NCBI GenBank assembly: GCA_905221605.1
Contig: CAJNDS010002548.1
Location: 114,501 to 178,500, forward strand
Length of the DNA stretch: 64,000 nt
Reading direction: 5' to 3'
Source of the DNA: Symbiodinium natans
Lineage: Eukaryota; Sar; Dinophyceae; Suessiales; Symbiodiniaceae
Part shown: positions 63,405 to 64,000 of the stretch, piece by piece
How positions within the stretch are numbered: the first letter of the stretch is position 1
Layout of the letters: each line of letters begins with the position of its first letter
The notes under the pieces: generated by a model
What the model was told of the DNA's origin: nothing
Databases searched by the model: none
What the model saw: only the letters and a program-made list of their open reading frames with translations
Program-made: the position numbers and the translations under genes

Positions 63405-63605
63405 AAAAGGAGGATAAGGGACCCCAAGAGGACACAGGTGCCGTGAGGTGGCCTTGCGGGCCTGTTGGGCTCTCCAAGTTCTGTCAAATCCCAGTCCTAA
63501 AACCCTGAACGCGGCGGATAAGGGCCCCAAAAGGAACGTAGTTGGTGTGAGGTGACCTTGTGGGCCTGCGGGGCGCTGAAAGTTCAGTGAAATCCCAAAA
63601 CCTTG
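63405..63605. repeat. About 116-bp tandem repeat, 2 copies
   Basis: GGATAAGGGACCCCAAGAGG ... GTGAGGTGGCCTTGCGGGCC ... AAATCCCAGTCC is followed by a diverged second copy (GGATAAGGGCCCCAAAAGGA ... GTGAGGTGACCTTGTGGGCC ... AAATCCCAAAACC). Confidence 0.75.
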
Positions 63606-63629
63606 CCTGAAAAGTTCCCTTTCTTTACA

Positions 63630-63765
63630 ATTGCGGCGCCTTGCATCAATTGCGGCGCCAATTGCGGCGCCAATTGCGGCGCCAATTGCATCGCCAATTG
63701 CATCGCCAATTGCGGCGCCAATTGCGGTGCCAATTCTGGCGCCAATTGCGGCGCATTGCGGCGTG
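63630..63765. repeat. (GGCGCCAATTGC)n 12-bp tandem repeat
   Basis: About nine to ten units, some with GCATCGCCAATT in place. Each unit contains the palindromes GGCGCC and CAATTG. Reading it gives a C-G-A-N repeat on one strand and G-A-A-I on the other; not a gene. Confidence 0.9.
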
Positions 63766-63837
63766 GTGCGCTCCAGCAATATAGGCCCGAGCCCCATCTG
63801 AGACCCCAAGACCAAACCCTCTAAACCCAAACCCTAG

Positions 63838-64000
63838 CCTTTCATCTGAGAGGTCCCCAAGAGTTCCCAGGGGCCGTGTTGCTGCCTTGCGGGTCAGTGG
63901 TGCGCTCTATAAATGCCCAACCCAAGCCCTAGCCCTACATCTGAGAGGTCCCCAAAAGTTCCCAGAGGCCCTGTGTTGCTGCCTTGCGGGTCAAACCCTC
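63838..64000. repeat. About 100-bp tandem repeat continuing off the window
   Basis: CATCTGAGAGGTCCCCAAGA ... GTTGCTGCCTTGCGGGTCA occurs at 63843 and again at 63942, truncated by the window end. Confidence 0.8.

Overview
The window looks like nuclear DNA of a dinoflagellate. The reasons are: (1) coding exons separated by introns that use GT, GC and GA donors with AG|G acceptors, a pattern typical of dinoflagellates; (2) a very repeat-dense sequence saturated with plant-type (TTTAGGG)n / (CCCTAAA)n telomere-like repeats far from any obvious chromosome end; (3) gene types common in these algae (carotenoid cleavage oxygenase, Pif1-type helicase remnant, ankyrin-repeat protein, CCCH zinc-finger protein). 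The species cannot be named from the sequence.

Layout. 1-774 (+): C-terminal part of a Pif1-like helicase. 1.2-31 kb: a mosaic of TTTAGGG arrays separated by unique islands of about 50-150 bp. Many islands read as short exons, nearly all on the minus strand from 9.4 kb on. In three introns (two of an MFS transporter, 28.0-29.8 kb; one of a SAM-dependent methyltransferase-like gene, 24.1-25.9 kb) the array fills most of the space between two coding segments whose frames join exactly. Further candidate minus-strand exons lie at 9.5-16.1 kb (polytopic membrane protein or proteins), 18.2-21.4 kb and 26.3-26.9 kb. 31.2-33.1 kb (-): a complete three-exon carotenoid oxygenase gene whose two short introns are both GA-AG. 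37.6-38.7 kb (-): a triple-CCCH zinc-finger gene with one in-frame stop. 39-45.7 kb: no confident genes. 45.8-55.8 kb: a block of tandem arrays, several with unrelated sequences but the same 9-bp period, plus a 464-bp foldback and, at 52.4-54.6 kb (-), a decayed integrase-bearing mobile element. 58.5-62.9 kb (+): a multi-exon membrane-protein gene followed by an ankyrin-repeat protein. 62.9-64 kb: short tandem repeats.

From about 54.6 kb down to 9.4 kb the confident genes are all on the minus strand, and from 58.5 kb up they are on the plus strand, consistent with the long one-way gene blocks of dinoflagellates. I see no metabolic operon or pathway cluster. The most unusual feature is that telomere-type arrays and small palindromic insertions behave like introns, or like insertion elements with short direct repeats at their edges. 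All gene structures are read by eye from splice sites and reading frames; no transcript or database evidence was available.
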